Origin: an uncultured Bacillota bacterium
GTDB taxonomy: Bacteria > Bacillota > Dethiobacteria > DTU022 > UBA8154
NCBI GenBank assembly: GCA_937973635.1
Contig: CALJJZ010000063.1
Location: 1-54,970, forward strand
Length of the DNA: 54,970 nucleotides
Reading direction: 5' to 3'
The notes below the pieces were generated by a model. The model made no database searches. It saw only the letters and a list, made by a program, of their open reading frames with translations, and was not told where the DNA came from. A program made the translations under genes and the position numbers. Below are positions 6,937-15,674 of this stretch, piece after piece. Positions within the stretch are counted from its first letter, which is position 1. Every line of letters starts with the position of its first letter.

Positions 6937-7926
6937 TTATTCCCCTTTGCCCCGGGCAGTGAACAAAGGCAATCCACGTTCTCCTTCAATAATCGCCTCT
7001 AGTGTCCCAGGCCCTTTTGTCCTGCTAAGGAAAACAAGCCTTTCAAAGTAACTGTTTTCCAAAAGTGAAGATAAAGCAGGTCGATGGCATATTTCTTCCA
7101 GGGTAGCCCCATGTACAGAGCTGATGATCGTAACCCCGCAATGAATAGCTTCTTTTACAGCTAAAACATCTTCTTCCCGCCCTAGTTCGTCAGTGATAAT
7201 TACTTTGGGTGAAAGGGAACGTAGCATCAACGGAATACCTTCAGCTTTTGGGCAGGCATCCAGGACATCGGTACGCATCCCCACTTCCAGCTGTGGTACT
7301 CCCTGATATGAACCGGCTATCTCGGAGCGTTCATCTACAATACCTACTTTTTGACCTTCCCCCAATATGCTTGCTCCGTCACTAATAAGACGGGCCAGGT
7401 CCCGCAACAGCGTGGTTTTTCCTCCTTGGGGAGGAGATATAATCAGGGTATGGAAGATACGCCCCTTTTCTCGCTCTACAAGAAAAGGCAAAACCTTCGC
7501 GCCGGCGCCTTTTACCTGTCGTGCCAGACGAAAATTCAAGCTGCCAATATGAGAAAAAATCTTCACCTTGCCTTTTTCCATAATCGCCCTGCCAGCCAGC
7601 CCCACCCGATGCCCTCCCGGTAAAGTAATATATCCCTGCCTTAATTCTTCCTCATAGGCATACAGGGAATGGTTGCAAATTAACTCTAGTGTTTGTTCAA
7701 GATCCTCGCCGTTAATTTTATAAGCTTCTTCCATCCGGTGGACTATACCGTTTTCCCCAAGGAAAGCCTCCCCACCGGCCCAGTGCAAGATCAGGGGGCG
7801 TGAATGACGCAAACGAATTTCTTCGACTTTTTCCCCTAACTCAGATGGTAAAAACTCTATAAAGCAACGCAGGCGTGGTGGCAAAAAAGGGTATATTTCT
7901 TTTATTGCGCTGGGGTATTTAAACAA
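6937..7926 (-). CDS. spoIIIAA: Stage III sporulation protein AA, AAA+-type ATPase
   Basis: SpoIIIAA is the cytoplasmic ATPase of the mother-cell SpoIIIA channel, related to secretion ATPases. A modified Walker A, SPPQGGKTT, lies near residues 164-172. The Walker B region appears in SPKVIITDELGREED, and a GVTIISSVHGATLEE stretch follows. The 329-aa length is normal. The start is TTG; GGTG lies 7 bases upstream and no better start is visible. It is the first gene of the operon and lies behind a candidate sigma-E promoter. Confidence 0.95.
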   Translation of the reverse strand: MFKYPSAIKEIYPFLPPRLRCFIEFLPSELGEKVEEIRLRHSRPLILHWAGGEAFLGENGIVHRMEEAYKINGEDLEQTLELICNHSLYAYEEELRQGYITLPGGHRVGLAGRAIMEKGKVKIFSHIGSLNFRLARQVKGAGAKVLPFLVEREKGRIFHTLIISPPQGGKTTLLRDLARLISDGASILGEGQKVGIVDERSEIAGSYQGVPQLEVGMRTDVLDACPKAEGIPLMLRSLSPKVIITDELGREEDVLAVKEAIHCGVTIISSVHGATLEEICHRPALSSLLENSYFERLVFLSRTKGPGTLEAIIEGERGLPLFTARGKGE

Positions 7927-7977
7927 GAATATTCACCATCCATTTTTAAAAGTGGGATATACCTTTGTCCTAAAAAA

Positions 7978-8006
7978 TAACTATGGCAGGGAAAGTACTT
8001 TTATGC
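7978..8006 (-). promoter_or_regulatory. Candidate sigma-E promoter of the spoIIIA operon
   Basis: On the minus strand GCATAAA (8006-8000) and CATAGTTA (7985-7978) are separated by 14 bases. This resembles the mother-cell sigma-E consensus (KMATATT, 14-15 bases, CATACAHT). It lies between the terminator of the upstream gene and spoIIIAA, leaving a leader of about 45 bases. The spoIIIA operon is sigma-E dependent in Bacillus, which fits, but the -35 and -10 each carry mismatches. Confidence 0.5.
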
Positions 8007-8027
8007 CCCTCTATAGTTTCTTTACAT

Positions 8028-8052
8028 AAAAAACCCGGCTACATTAGCCGGG
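8028..8052 (-). terminator. Intrinsic terminator upstream of the spoIIIA operon
   Basis: A perfect 8-bp stem, CCCGGCTA paired with TAGCCGGG (8034-8052), with a 3-base loop is followed by six T residues on the minus strand. It ends the transcript of the acidic zinc-ribbon gene and isolates the sporulation operon. Confidence 0.93.
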
Positions 8053-8111
8053 AGTTTATCTCAGATTACAGACAACCATGAATTAAATGTTAGTTTAATG
8101 TTCCTTTATCT

Positions 8112-8633
8112 TTATTTTTTCTTTTCTTCTTCCTCATCCTCTTCCTCATCCTCGTCATCGTCCAGGGCTTCGCTCAATTCATCTTCCCATTCTTCATCAT
8201 TAACAAAGACAACACGCCCACATTTGGGGCAGAGTACTTCCAGAGACTCCTCATCCTCCAGTATATCCTCGTCTATGGTTACCTCATACCGGCATTCGGG
8301 GCATTCCACCGTAAAACAAATATCTTCCTCACCCTGGTCAGGTTCATAATCATCTTCTTCGTAATAGTTGTCATCGTCTTCATCATCTTCATCGTCTTCT
8401 TCGTCGTCATCCTGCATAAAACTATCTTCCAGTTCGGTCAGATCTTCATCAATCGATTCCACATAGGAAAAAAGTTCTTCATAATCTTCCTTAAGCGCTT
8501 CCAAACTGCCAATCATATCATCAAGGACAGCAATAATTTGCCGGATTACCTTACCTTCAGCTGTACTCTCACCAACATTTAGCCCGTCTGCCAGACCACG
8601 TAAATAACCAAGACGACTGCGTAATTCCTCCAT
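8112..8633 (-). CDS. CD1247-type acidic protein with zinc ribbon
   Basis: The N-terminal 70 residues (starting MEELRSRLGYLRGLADGLN) match the helical domain named after Clostridioides CD1247. A very acidic Asp/Glu run follows (about residues 73-105). After it comes a zinc ribbon with CPEC near residue 113 and CPKC near residue 140, then a second acidic tail ending in lysines. Function is unknown for the family. It lies downstream of efp on the same strand and is closed by a strong terminator. The acid runs are encoded by GAC/GAA/GAT-rich repeats that could vary in length. Confidence 0.8.
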   Translation of the reverse strand: MEELRSRLGYLRGLADGLNVGESTAEGKVIRQIIAVLDDMIGSLEALKEDYEELFSYVESIDEDLTELEDSFMQDDDEEDDEDDEDDDNYYEEDDYEPDQGEEDICFTVECPECRYEVTIDEDILEDEESLEVLCPKCGRVVFVNDEEWEDELSEALDDDEDEEEDEEEEKKK

Positions 8634-8675
8634 GGGAAAAGCCTCCTTATAATGATTTCTCCATCACAATTCCTA

Positions 8676-9233
8676 TTAAACCCGTTCCAGGTACTCGCCG
8701 CTTCGCGTATCTATGCGCAGTATATCCCCTTCATTGATGAAAAAAGGCACCTGCACAACCAGCCCCGACTCCAACTTTGCCGGCTTACTGCCGCCAGAGG
8801 CTGTATCCCCTTTAAATCCTGGATCTGTTTCCACAACTTTTAATTCTACAGAATGGGGCAATTCAATACCCACACATTCGCCCTTAAAAACCATCATCGT
8901 CAGATGCATATTTTCCTTCATAAATTTGGTGTGTTCAGCCAGTTGTTGCGCCCTAAGGGAGACCTGCTCATAGGTTTCCAGATCCATCAAAATATATTCT
9001 TCCCCATTATTGTAGAGGTATTCCATTTCTTTCCTTTCGATCATAGCACGGGGAACTTTCTCCCCCGCACGAAAAGTCTTCTCCGTGATCGAGCCAGTAC
9101 GCACATTCTTTAAGCGGGAACGGACAAAGGCAGCTCCTTTCCCCGGTTTAACATGTTGAAAATCAATTACTGTGTAAATTTCTCCGTCAACCTCAATCGT
9201 TAAGCCGGTATGGAAATCATTGGTAGAAATCAT
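8676..9233 (-). CDS. efp: Translation elongation factor P
   Basis: EF-P binds between the ribosomal P and E sites and relieves stalling at polyproline stretches. The three beta-barrel domains are present in 185 aa: KOW-like N-terminal [16 protein letters not shown], the OB domain, and a C-terminal domain ending near [12 protein letters not shown]. The loop KPGKGAAF places Lys32 at the position modified in other bacteria. I chose the ATG at 9233 because it gives the family N-terminus and lies 9 bases after AGAGGTG. The GTG and ATG immediately upstream overlap that binding site. It follows pepP, the usual arrangement in Firmicutes. Confidence 0.97.
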   Translation of the reverse strand: MISTNDFHTGLTIEVDGEIYTVIDFQHVKPGKGAAFVRSRLKNVRTGSITEKTFRAGEKVPRAMIERKEMEYLYNNGEEYILMDLETYEQVSLRAQQLAEHTKFMKENMHLTMMVFKGECVGIELPHSVELKVVETDPGFKGDTASGGSKPAKLESGLVVQVPFFINEGDILRIDTRSGEYLERV

Positions 9234-9265
9234 CCATCCCATCACCTCTCCAACAAATATTTTTG

Positions 9266-10351
9266 TTATATAAGCAGTTCCCGGCTGCTGCTCGTAAGCA
9301 ATCGGGGGCCTTGAGATTGCAAGACAACTAGATCCTCGATCCTGACACCTCCCTGTCCCGCCAGATACAGCCCCGGCTCCACAGTAAAAACCATCCCTTC
9401 AGCTAAAAGTTCAGTGCCTTTGGGCGAAAGGGTAGGCCGCTCATGCACTTCAATACCTACCCCGTGCCCCAGACCATGTCCGAAAGCATGGCCGAAACCC
9501 TCTTCTGCGAAATAACGGCGTACCGCAGCGTCAACAGCCTTGACTTGTTCCCCTGGTTTGATTGCTTGCAGGGCTATCTCACGGGCCTGGCAAACTACCC
9601 TGTGAATCTTTTCTTGCTGTGGTGTCGGCTCACCCAGGACAAATGTCCTGGTCATATCCGAACAATAGCCTTCCCAAACGGCACCAAAATCGATCATAAT
9701 CAGTTCCTGTTCGCTAATTTTACGTGTATCGGCCAGGCCATGGGGCAATGCAGAACGGGGACCAGAAGCTACAATGGTGGAAAATGCTATGCCTGCCGCT
9801 CCAGCTCGGCGCAGGCGGTATTCAAGCTCTGCAGCGATTTCCCGTTCACTCACCCCCGGTTTAAGTAAAGGCAGCGTCTCCTTCAGTGCAGCATCAGCCA
9901 GACGGGCTGCTGTGGCAATACATTCTATTTCCTCTTTGTCTTTTTTAACCCTGATATCTTCTACTACACCGCTGCATGGAATCAATGTAAGAGTTGTTTC
10001 TCCGTGCTCTTTTAGCTTATTGAACTCCTGCAGCGTCAGATAAGTTTCCTCTACTGCCAGAGAGGAGAGCCCTTTATCTTTGAGTATATTCTTGATCTGA
10101 TGAAAAAGAGCTGGCGCTGGGGAGAGCTCCAACCTCGCTATTTCACAAAAAGGAGCTTGCTCTTCTGCCTGAGCAAAATAACGAAAGTCTGTAAAAAGGA
10201 CAGAGTGCTTCCCTGTCAGCAATAACCAAGCACTGCTGCCTGTAAAACCAGTAAGGTAAAATATATTGGGAAGATGGCTAACCAGTAGTGCCGGCAGGCC
10301 TCTTTCCTCCATTTTAAGTCTGACCAGTTCAACCCTTTTCTTAAATAACAC
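9266..10351 (-). CDS. pepP: Xaa-Pro aminopeptidase, M24 family
   Basis: This is a cytoplasmic metallopeptidase that removes an N-terminal residue preceding proline. It has the two-domain layout of Bacillus YqhT/PepP: a creatinase N-terminal domain and a pita-bread catalytic domain. Metal ligands can be read in [16 protein letters not shown] (two Asp), [14 protein letters not shown] (His), VEPG (Glu) and VRIEDLV (Glu). Length is 361 aa. The start is GTG with GGGAGAGG just upstream. The gene immediately precedes efp, which it accompanies in many Firmicutes. The symbol pepP or pepQ is used inconsistently for this family. Confidence 0.92.
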   Translation of the reverse strand: MLFKKRVELVRLKMEERGLPALLVSHLPNIFYLTGFTGSSAWLLLTGKHSVLFTDFRYFAQAEEQAPFCEIARLELSPAPALFHQIKNILKDKGLSSLAVEETYLTLQEFNKLKEHGETTLTLIPCSGVVEDIRVKKDKEEIECIATAARLADAALKETLPLLKPGVSEREIAAELEYRLRRAGAAGIAFSTIVASGPRSALPHGLADTRKISEQELIMIDFGAVWEGYCSDMTRTFVLGEPTPQQEKIHRVVCQAREIALQAIKPGEQVKAVDAAVRRYFAEEGFGHAFGHGLGHGVGIEVHERPTLSPKGTELLAEGMVFTVEPGLYLAGQGGVRIEDLVVLQSQGPRLLTSSSRELLI

Positions 10352-10500
10352 AGGCCTCTCCCATTAACTGGTTACAAATCATTTGTTTCCTACTACTATT
10401 CCCCTGTGTTTTATCTTAATTCCATTTTCCTTAAGAAAAATCCTTCATAAAAAAAGAAAAATAGTTTTTTAAGGACAAATACCCTATTTAACAACCATTT

Positions 10501-11019
10501 TTACCAGTTTTGCGGAGGCTCCAGGGAAACTCTGATTCTGCCTGTAACAGGCGTAATAATTATATAGCGTTTGGCATTACCAGATTTTAAAATTACAGTT
10601 CCTCCGCTGCCGGGACGGCCCAAAGAATTAAAGGTAAGGGTAGGAGGCAATCCGCTGAATGTTGTACTTCCTTCAAATGTCACCGTATCCGGGAGATAAA
10701 CATGCCGCTTGCCCTGCGGCGTAGTTAAAGTATAACGGTTCAAATAAATATAAAACTCCGCTTTACACTGGTTGCCGCTTTTGACTGCTTCCTGGCGCAG
10801 CAGGCGTAACTCTGAAGCCAGCTGCCGCGATGCTGTATCCAGGTGCCAGGAGGAAGTTAAAAAGTTTAAACGGGGCACAGCCAGCGCAGCCAAAAGAGAC
10901 AGCAAGGCAAGAACTGCGATCAATTCAACCAGAACAAAGCCGGTAGCTGCTGCAGGGAAAAATGCTCTTCGCAAAACAAATGTAGAAGCGGCTGGCAGCG
11001 GTTTTTTATGTGCCGGCAC
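10501..11019 (-). CDS. GspH/FimT-type pseudopilin
   Basis: A type IV-like prepilin with an unusually long leader of about 27 residues, a cleavage site G|FVLVE with Glu at +5, and a hydrophobic helix (FVLVELIAVLALLSLLAALA). A GspH-like beta-rich domain follows, with SGNQCKAEFYIYLNRYTL and GGTVILKSGNAKRYIIITP. Such minor pilins prime assembly of a pilus or pseudopilus at the membrane. The start is GTG with GGGAGG upstream. It is the last gene of the gspF-gspI-gspJ-gspK-gspH run. Processing would need a prepilin peptidase, and the one in this locus is truncated. Confidence 0.8.
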   Translation of the reverse strand: MPAHKKPLPAASTFVLRRAFFPAAATGFVLVELIAVLALLSLLAALAVPRLNFLTSSWHLDTASRQLASELRLLRQEAVKSGNQCKAEFYIYLNRYTLTTPQGKRHVYLPDTVTFEGSTTFSGLPPTLTFNSLGRPGSGGTVILKSGNAKRYIIITPVTGRIRVSLEPPQNW

Positions 11020-11025
11020 TTTAGC

Positions 11026-11940
11026 TTACCTCCCCTCCCGGCGGATCATAGTTCCCGGCACTACGGGCAAAACACGATAAAGGTAAGCTTCCTGAGGGAA
11101 TATGTCAGCTGTAAATTGAAAACCATGGGGGAAATCATATACTCCCGGCCCCAGCAGCAAACGAGAACTAACGTCCACAGCCCCTTCCTGGAGATAAACA
11201 CGCAGTGGAGAAGCAGCAGGATGAGAAAGATGGAGCATTCCTGCCGAGGGGGACAAAATAATCCTGCCATAAAAAACTACAACTTCCGCCTGTAGTTCAA
11301 GGTATTCTTCCAGATAAAGGCTGGTAGGCAGACCTAAAAAATAAAGTTGTTTGGCGGCAAAAATCGCCCTGCCGTTTCCTTCTTCCAACCTGTAAAGGGA
11401 AAGGGGCAAAGCAAGAGGGGCAGAGCCCAGCAGGACAGTTTCTATTCCTGAGATATGTTCTCCCGGTGTAATCCTGCCGTCTGATGGGTCATACCAGCCT
11501 AAAAATGTACCGTCTGTACCGGCAGGCCGGGAAGGAATAGATTGGAAGTGTAAGTTAAGTGACTCCACCGCTGTTCCTACCGTGCCTGTGGAAGAGATAT
11601 TAACGTGGCGACTACCGTTTTCCTTAGCTTCTGCTTCCACTTTTAAGCTAACAATGCCACCGCCAAAGGGGAAGCTTTTATGGCCTACATAGAACGAGTC
11701 ACCGTGCTTTAATAAAGCCAAAGCAACTTCCATACCCGTTTCCGCCAGGTAATAGGCCTGCAAACTGTCTCGCTGGTTGGCAGCAATTTTCAAATCTATG
11801 CTATTCAGATCTACCAGAGTTGCGCTAAGAAATAAAAGGGCAGCGCAGATTATTAACACAAAAACCAGGATCGATCCTTTTTGCGAGGATAAAATGCCAC
11901 GGGCCGGCCCTTTCCTTGTAGAGCAACTTTTATAAAGCAT
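11026..11940 (-). CDS. PilX/GspK-like pseudopilin
   Basis: The N-terminus reads QKG|SILVFVLIICAALLFLSA, a prepilin-like cleavage site without Glu at +5, followed by LQAYYLAETGMEVALALL, a typical PilX/GspK helix. The remaining 200 residues are predicted beta-rich and resemble no domain I recognise. I chose the ATG at 11940, which overlaps the end of the gspJ-like gene by 11 bases; a longer frame would extend 96 bases into it. The assignment to GspK rather than PilX is by layout only. Confidence 0.7.
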   Translation of the reverse strand: MLYKSCSTRKGPARGILSSQKGSILVFVLIICAALLFLSATLVDLNSIDLKIAANQRDSLQAYYLAETGMEVALALLKHGDSFYVGHKSFPFGGGIVSLKVEAEAKENGSRHVNISSTGTVGTAVESLNLHFQSIPSRPAGTDGTFLGWYDPSDGRITPGEHISGIETVLLGSAPLALPLSLYRLEEGNGRAIFAAKQLYFLGLPTSLYLEEYLELQAEVVVFYGRIILSPSAGMLHLSHPAASPLRVYLQEGAVDVSSRLLLGPGVYDFPHGFQFTADIFPQEAYLYRVLPVVPGTMIRREGR

Positions 11941-12448
11941 GGCCCATATTCTGGAGAAGCACGGCAGAGCGCAAACGATAATTTTGCCGGCTTGCAGTTC
12001 CTTCAATTGTATAATATAGTATTTTCCGCGTAGCATCCCAATTAAAATAAAGAGATTCGATATCGTATGCTATTTTTGTCTCGGTATTATTGATGAGAAG
12101 AACAATTTCTTTGTTTTTTTGTTTAATTGCATAGCGATTTGCATCGTCTGGAAGTCTGTACCTAACTTCACTCGCTCCATTTAACTGCAGATTAATGGCA
12201 TGACGCATCTCCCTGTTAATAAAATCTCCGGCCAAACGTATATTTTGTTGCAGATCCAAAAGCATAAGACCATGATGATAGGTATTCAGACCAAGCTGAT
12301 AAAAAGTAAAAACAGAGACTAAGACCAGGGAGAAGACAGCAATTGTTGCCAGGATTTCCAGGATCGTAAATCCTTTTTGCCCAGCTAAAGAGTGCATATA
12401 AGCGGCAAACCTTTTGCTCCGTTTATTTTTCGCCCATAAAAAAAGCAT
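11930..12448 (-). CDS. PilW/GspJ-like pseudopilin
   Basis: A prepilin with cleavage motif QKG|FTILE (Glu at +5) and hydrophobic helix ILATIAVFSLVLVSVFTFYQ. A GspJ/PilW-type domain follows, with DLQQNIRLAGDFINREMRHA. The start is placed at the ATG at 12448, because GGGAGG is spaced 9 bases from it; the gene then overlaps the end of the gspI-like gene by 26 bases. Mature length is about 135 aa, short for PilW. Confidence 0.78.
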   Translation of the reverse strand: MLFLWAKNKRSKRFAAYMHSLAGQKGFTILEILATIAVFSLVLVSVFTFYQLGLNTYHHGLMLLDLQQNIRLAGDFINREMRHAINLQLNGASEVRYRLPDDANRYAIKQKNKEIVLLINNTETKIAYDIESLYFNWDATRKILYYTIEGTASRQNYRLRSAVLLQNMGHAL

Positions 12449-12854
12449 ACCTGGCAACCTCCCTGTTTTTTTCCTGCAAAACAACTACTTCCAGGGTCAG
12501 CCCCTTTAGCATATATTCATTAAATTCCAAAACATCACAGGTTATCGTAAAATAGCGTGTAAACCCCGGGAATCCAGGCACGTCTTCCGGCGTTGAAGAA
12601 ACAAATCCCGGGCAAAAAGAAGACCCAACCTCTAGTTCCGAGCCGATAGCCAATAATTCAGCATAGGAACAGGCACGCAGTTCTTCCATTGTCTCCTGGG
12701 CCAGGGATGCTGCCTGGCTGATACGGCCTGACTGTATGCTCGCAGCATAGCCGCTAAGAAAAAGGTTGATAAAAGAAAGAATTACAGTAGCAAGGATTGC
12801 CATACTAAAAACCACTTCCAGCAACGTCAGTCCCTCCTCAGCGGACTGCTGCAT
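12423..12854 (-). CDS. PilV/GspI-like pseudopilin
   Basis: Short leader (MQQSAEE) and cleavage site G|LTLLE with Glu at +5, then the hydrophobic helix VVFSMAILATVILSFINLFL. A small C-terminal domain follows, starting SQAASLAQETMEELRA, as in PilV/GspI minor pilins. AGGAGG lies 10 bases before the ATG. It follows the gspF-like gene by 29 bases in the same operon. Confidence 0.8.
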   Translation of the reverse strand: MQQSAEEGLTLLEVVFSMAILATVILSFINLFLSGYAASIQSGRISQAASLAQETMEELRACSYAELLAIGSELEVGSSFCPGFVSSTPEDVPGFPGFTRYFTITCDVLEFNEYMLKGLTLEVVVLQEKNREVARYAFFMGEK

Positions 12855-12883
12855 GCATACTGTTCCTCCTTTGGCTAAAAATT

Positions 12884-13984
12884 TCAGAGATAAAATTCAA
12901 AAACAGTAAAAAGGGGGATAAAAACTGCAAGCACTATGGCTCCAACTACCAAAGACAGGAAAACAATTAAAACAGGTTCCAACAAAGACCCCAGTCTGTC
13001 CACCGCATAATTAACTTCTGTTTCAAAAAGGTTGGCTGCTCGGGATAGCATTTCTTCGAGCTTTCCCGACTGCTCACCAACATTGGTCATACTGATAAGA
13101 AGCATGGGAAAAAAATCCGTTGCCTTAAGGGCTGCAGCCACCGTTTCCCCTCTGACAATATGCTCTCTAATTATATCAATGCGCCTGCCGAATAGATGAC
13201 TGGAGACCACGTTCTTTGCCTGTTCCAGCGCTGTTAAAAGTGCTATGCCATTCCCCAGCATGGTACTAAGAGTGCGGCAGAAGCGAGCCAAAATTAATTT
13301 GCGCTTAAGTTGCCCCACAATGGGCAAGTGTAAGATCACAGAATCACGATAACAAGACCCTCTTTTTGTCTTCAAAAATATAGCTAAAGCAAAATACACA
13401 ACAATTATGCTCATAAATATAATCAGCCAGTAAGCGCGCATCGCCTCGCCTGTGGACAGCAAGATGCGCGTGGCAAAGGGTAATTCTATTTTTAAACTTT
13501 CGAAAACACTTGTAAAAGCAGGCAAAATAAAAGTAAGCAAAAAAAAGACCAGGACGAGAATTGCCAGAATTACAAATTTGGGATAAGCAGTAGCCGTCTT
13601 GATTTTCTGTTCCAGCTCCCATTTTCTTTGAAAATAAAGTGCCAGCAGATGCATAGAATGGTCAAGATCCCCGCTTATTTCTCCTGCTTCCACCATGCTT
13701 ATGAAAAAAGACGGGAAGAGCTCTTTCTCCCTGGAAAAAGCAGCTGCCAGAGTATTACCCCGTTCCACTTCTTTGATCACTGCAAGAATTCCCGCTTTAA
13801 GACGAGGATGCACAGCCTGTCGCTGTAAGATCTCCAAAGCGGCTAAAACGGAAATACCGGCAGACAACATGGTAGCAAACTGTTGAGAAAAAGTCATTAA
13901 TTCTTGTAGTCCCGGCAGCCTAAAAGTAAAGACTAGTTGCCTCAAAACAGTTACAACGCGGTGTAGGGAAGGGAATCTCTCCAA
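12884..13984 (-). CDS. GspF/PilC-type inner membrane platform protein
   Basis: The protein has two tandem T2SF domains, each starting with a helical bundle and ending in membrane helices: FSQQFATMLSAGISVLAALEIL near residues 28-49, and FCRTLSTMLGNGIALLTALEQA in the second half. Three transmembrane segments are visible (about 140-160, 190-210, 340-362). Such proteins form the membrane platform on which GspE/PilB-type ATPases drive pilin polymerisation. At 366 aa it is slightly shorter than typical PilC because the N-terminus is brief. The start is TTG with AGGAGA upstream. Confidence 0.88.
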   Translation of the reverse strand: MERFPSLHRVVTVLRQLVFTFRLPGLQELMTFSQQFATMLSAGISVLAALEILQRQAVHPRLKAGILAVIKEVERGNTLAAAFSREKELFPSFFISMVEAGEISGDLDHSMHLLALYFQRKWELEQKIKTATAYPKFVILAILVLVFFLLTFILPAFTSVFESLKIELPFATRILLSTGEAMRAYWLIIFMSIIVVYFALAIFLKTKRGSCYRDSVILHLPIVGQLKRKLILARFCRTLSTMLGNGIALLTALEQAKNVVSSHLFGRRIDIIREHIVRGETVAAALKATDFFPMLLISMTNVGEQSGKLEEMLSRAANLFETEVNYAVDRLGSLLEPVLIVFLSLVVGAIVLAVFIPLFTVFEFYL

Positions 13985-14010
13985 TGTTATCTCCTGCTTC
14001 TACAGTTGTA

Positions 14011-14049
14011 TAATTTCTAACAAAGTTGTCTATCCTGGTAATTTCTAAC
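14011..14049. repeat. Pair of 11-bp direct repeats upstream of the gspF-like gene
   Basis: TAATTTCTAAC occurs at 14011-14021 and again at 14039-14049 on the plus strand, 28 bases start to start. It lies in the 88-base gap between the EAL-HDOD gene and the gspF-like gene. The spacing is close to three helical turns, which could suit a dimeric regulator, but no binding protein can be named. Confidence 0.45.
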
Positions 14050-14072
14050 TATCGTCAGGCCACTGGTCATAG

Positions 14073-15281
14073 TTAAAGAAAAGCTTTATTTGCAAAGGCA
14101 AGGGCTTCCAAATAACATTTTATTATTTCTTTCTCTTTTAAATTAAGTTTGAGGGCACAAGAGAAAGCTTCATCAAAAATTCCTCGTTCATAAGCCAATA
14201 CAAGTTTATAAACATCTCCAAAGAGGCTTTGCTCTCCTAAAAGGGCTCTTTTTAAATCTTTGGCCAGAGGCAATTCTTGCAGGATCTGCGCAAGGGGTTG
14301 ATCTAAAAAGGCATCAAGTAATGAAAAAAGGCCCATTAAAAACAGATCCTGGCTTCTGTTTTTCAAGCCAATATGTGGAGCAATAAGTTCGCAGAACCTG
14401 GCGCGGCTGACTGCTGTAATTATAAGTTCTTCAGGTTTGTCTTCACCGATCTTTTTTAAAGCAAGCAAGGAAAACCATTTGCTGATTTCGCGCTGACCTA
14501 AAAGGGTAAGGGCTTGTTTAATATTATGGATCTCGATTTCAAAATGAAATGCTGCTGAATTTATGAATTTTAGCAACTTATAGGAGAGGGAGAGGTCACT
14601 TTTTATCAAACTTTCTATCCGTGGGAAATCGATATCCGGCCTGTTAATTTCCTGCAAAATGCGTAAATAGTTCAGCTTAAAAACAGGGATATCTCTGCCT
14701 GAGACAATAACCGGCTTGCTGAAAAAAAAACCCTGGAAATATGAATACCCCAGACTAATCGCTTCTTCGAGATCTTCCCTTTTTTCGACCTTCTCAGCCA
14801 GGTACTTTATGTTTGGACGGTTGACCAGCTTTATTATTTCTTTTCTCCTCTCCCCTCTGGTGTTTAGAAAATCCACTTTGATAATATCTGCCAGATCCAG
14901 CAGAGGACGAAACCTCTCTGCATATGCAAAATCATCAAGGGCCAGTAGATAGCCTTCATCCTTTATTTTTTTACACACATTTAACAGTACTTCATTCGGC
15001 TCCACATTTTCCAATACCTCTATGATGACCCTATCCCGGGGTAGAAGTGAAGTTACACCGGCTTCCAGCAGTTTGGCCGTGAAATTAATAAAAGCTTTAT
15101 GGCCGCGTGTCAGGTTTTCCAGACCAAACAATAATAGGCTGTCGCTTATCAGTTCAGAAGAAGCCTGGTCTCCGTTCAAAGCGGTATAGATATTGGCACT
15201 ACTGGATCTGTAAAGCAGTTCATAGGCAAATAATTTTAGTCTGCGATCAAAAATGGGCTGCCGCGCCAGATAAGTTTCCAT
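14073..15281 (-). CDS. EAL and HDOD domain signalling protein (YuxH/CdgJ type)
   Basis: An N-terminal EAL-related domain (about residues 1-200) is followed by an HDOD domain (about 200-400). EAL landmarks are present: YELLYR, the Asn in AFINF, the Glu in VIIEVLE, LALDDF, IIKVDF, LAEKVE and FQGFFFSKP. However, the loop after DDF reads AYAERF instead of the usual G(T/S)G. Phosphodiesterase activity is therefore doubtful. Family members regulate motility and type IV pili, which fits its place among pseudopilus genes. The ATG at 15281 is chosen for its excellent GGAGGTG 7 bases upstream; the frame is open for another 132 bases but without support. The IS110 relic lies directly upstream. Confidence 0.87.
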   Translation of the reverse strand: METYLARQPIFDRRLKLFAYELLYRSSSANIYTALNGDQASSELISDSLLLFGLENLTRGHKAFINFTAKLLEAGVTSLLPRDRVIIEVLENVEPNEVLLNVCKKIKDEGYLLALDDFAYAERFRPLLDLADIIKVDFLNTRGERRKEIIKLVNRPNIKYLAEKVEKREDLEEAISLGYSYFQGFFFSKPVIVSGRDIPVFKLNYLRILQEINRPDIDFPRIESLIKSDLSLSYKLLKFINSAAFHFEIEIHNIKQALTLLGQREISKWFSLLALKKIGEDKPEELIITAVSRARFCELIAPHIGLKNRSQDLFLMGLFSLLDAFLDQPLAQILQELPLAKDLKRALLGEQSLFGDVYKLVLAYERGIFDEAFSCALKLNLKEKEIIKCYLEALAFANKAFL

Positions 15282-15394
15282 AAAGTCACCTCCTATCTCT
15301 TCTTTTGAAGAGTATCTTTTAATATCTCCGTCATTCTTAGAATTACGAAGAATTTGGAACCTTGGTTTAAAATCTTTTATTGTAACAGTGCCGG

Positions 15395-15674
15395 GTGGAG
15401 AGCTTGTGGGCAACCCTGTCCTGGAGCCCCTGGAGGGTTATTCATAAATCTATGCCCACAGCATATCTACGGCCTTGTGTATTTAGGCTAATCTTGTTAA
15501 TGCAGCCGGTCTTATCCCAAAACTCACCCTATCATGTCTCGCTGGGTCTATGCCCTTACATTCCTTCGTTCTGCTTTAGGGATAAAAGCAGAGATAGTTT
15601 TAAGCTTGTATGCTGCCTCAGTGGGCTAATGGAGGTGAACTCCTTATCTCCGCTCTATCGGCATGTTTGACTGT
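15395..15674 (-). ncRNA. Non-coding 3' end of the IS110 relic, candidate bridge-RNA region
   Basis: About 280 bases after the transposase stop contain no gene. The stretch has hairpin potential, including a perfect 8-bp stem TCTGCTTT/AAAGCAGA at 15570-15592, and a doubled CCTGGAG motif at 15419-15434. In IS110-family elements a non-coding end encodes the bridge RNA that pairs with donor and target DNA. In the IS1111 subgroup it lies downstream of the transposase. Assignment to that RNA is inferred from position and length only. The remaining 113 bases to the EAL-HDOD start show nothing recognisable. Confidence 0.35.

Noticed and set aside
8098-8349. Plus-strand serine-rich frame opposite the acidic zinc-ribbon gene
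   Set aside because: It is the antisense shadow of the Asp/Glu repeat tract, with no ribosome binding site or homology.
10430-10490. Terminator after the gspH-like gene
   Set aside because: The A/T-rich stretch contains TCCTT/AAGGA pairs, but no GC-rich stem that would make a convincing hairpin.
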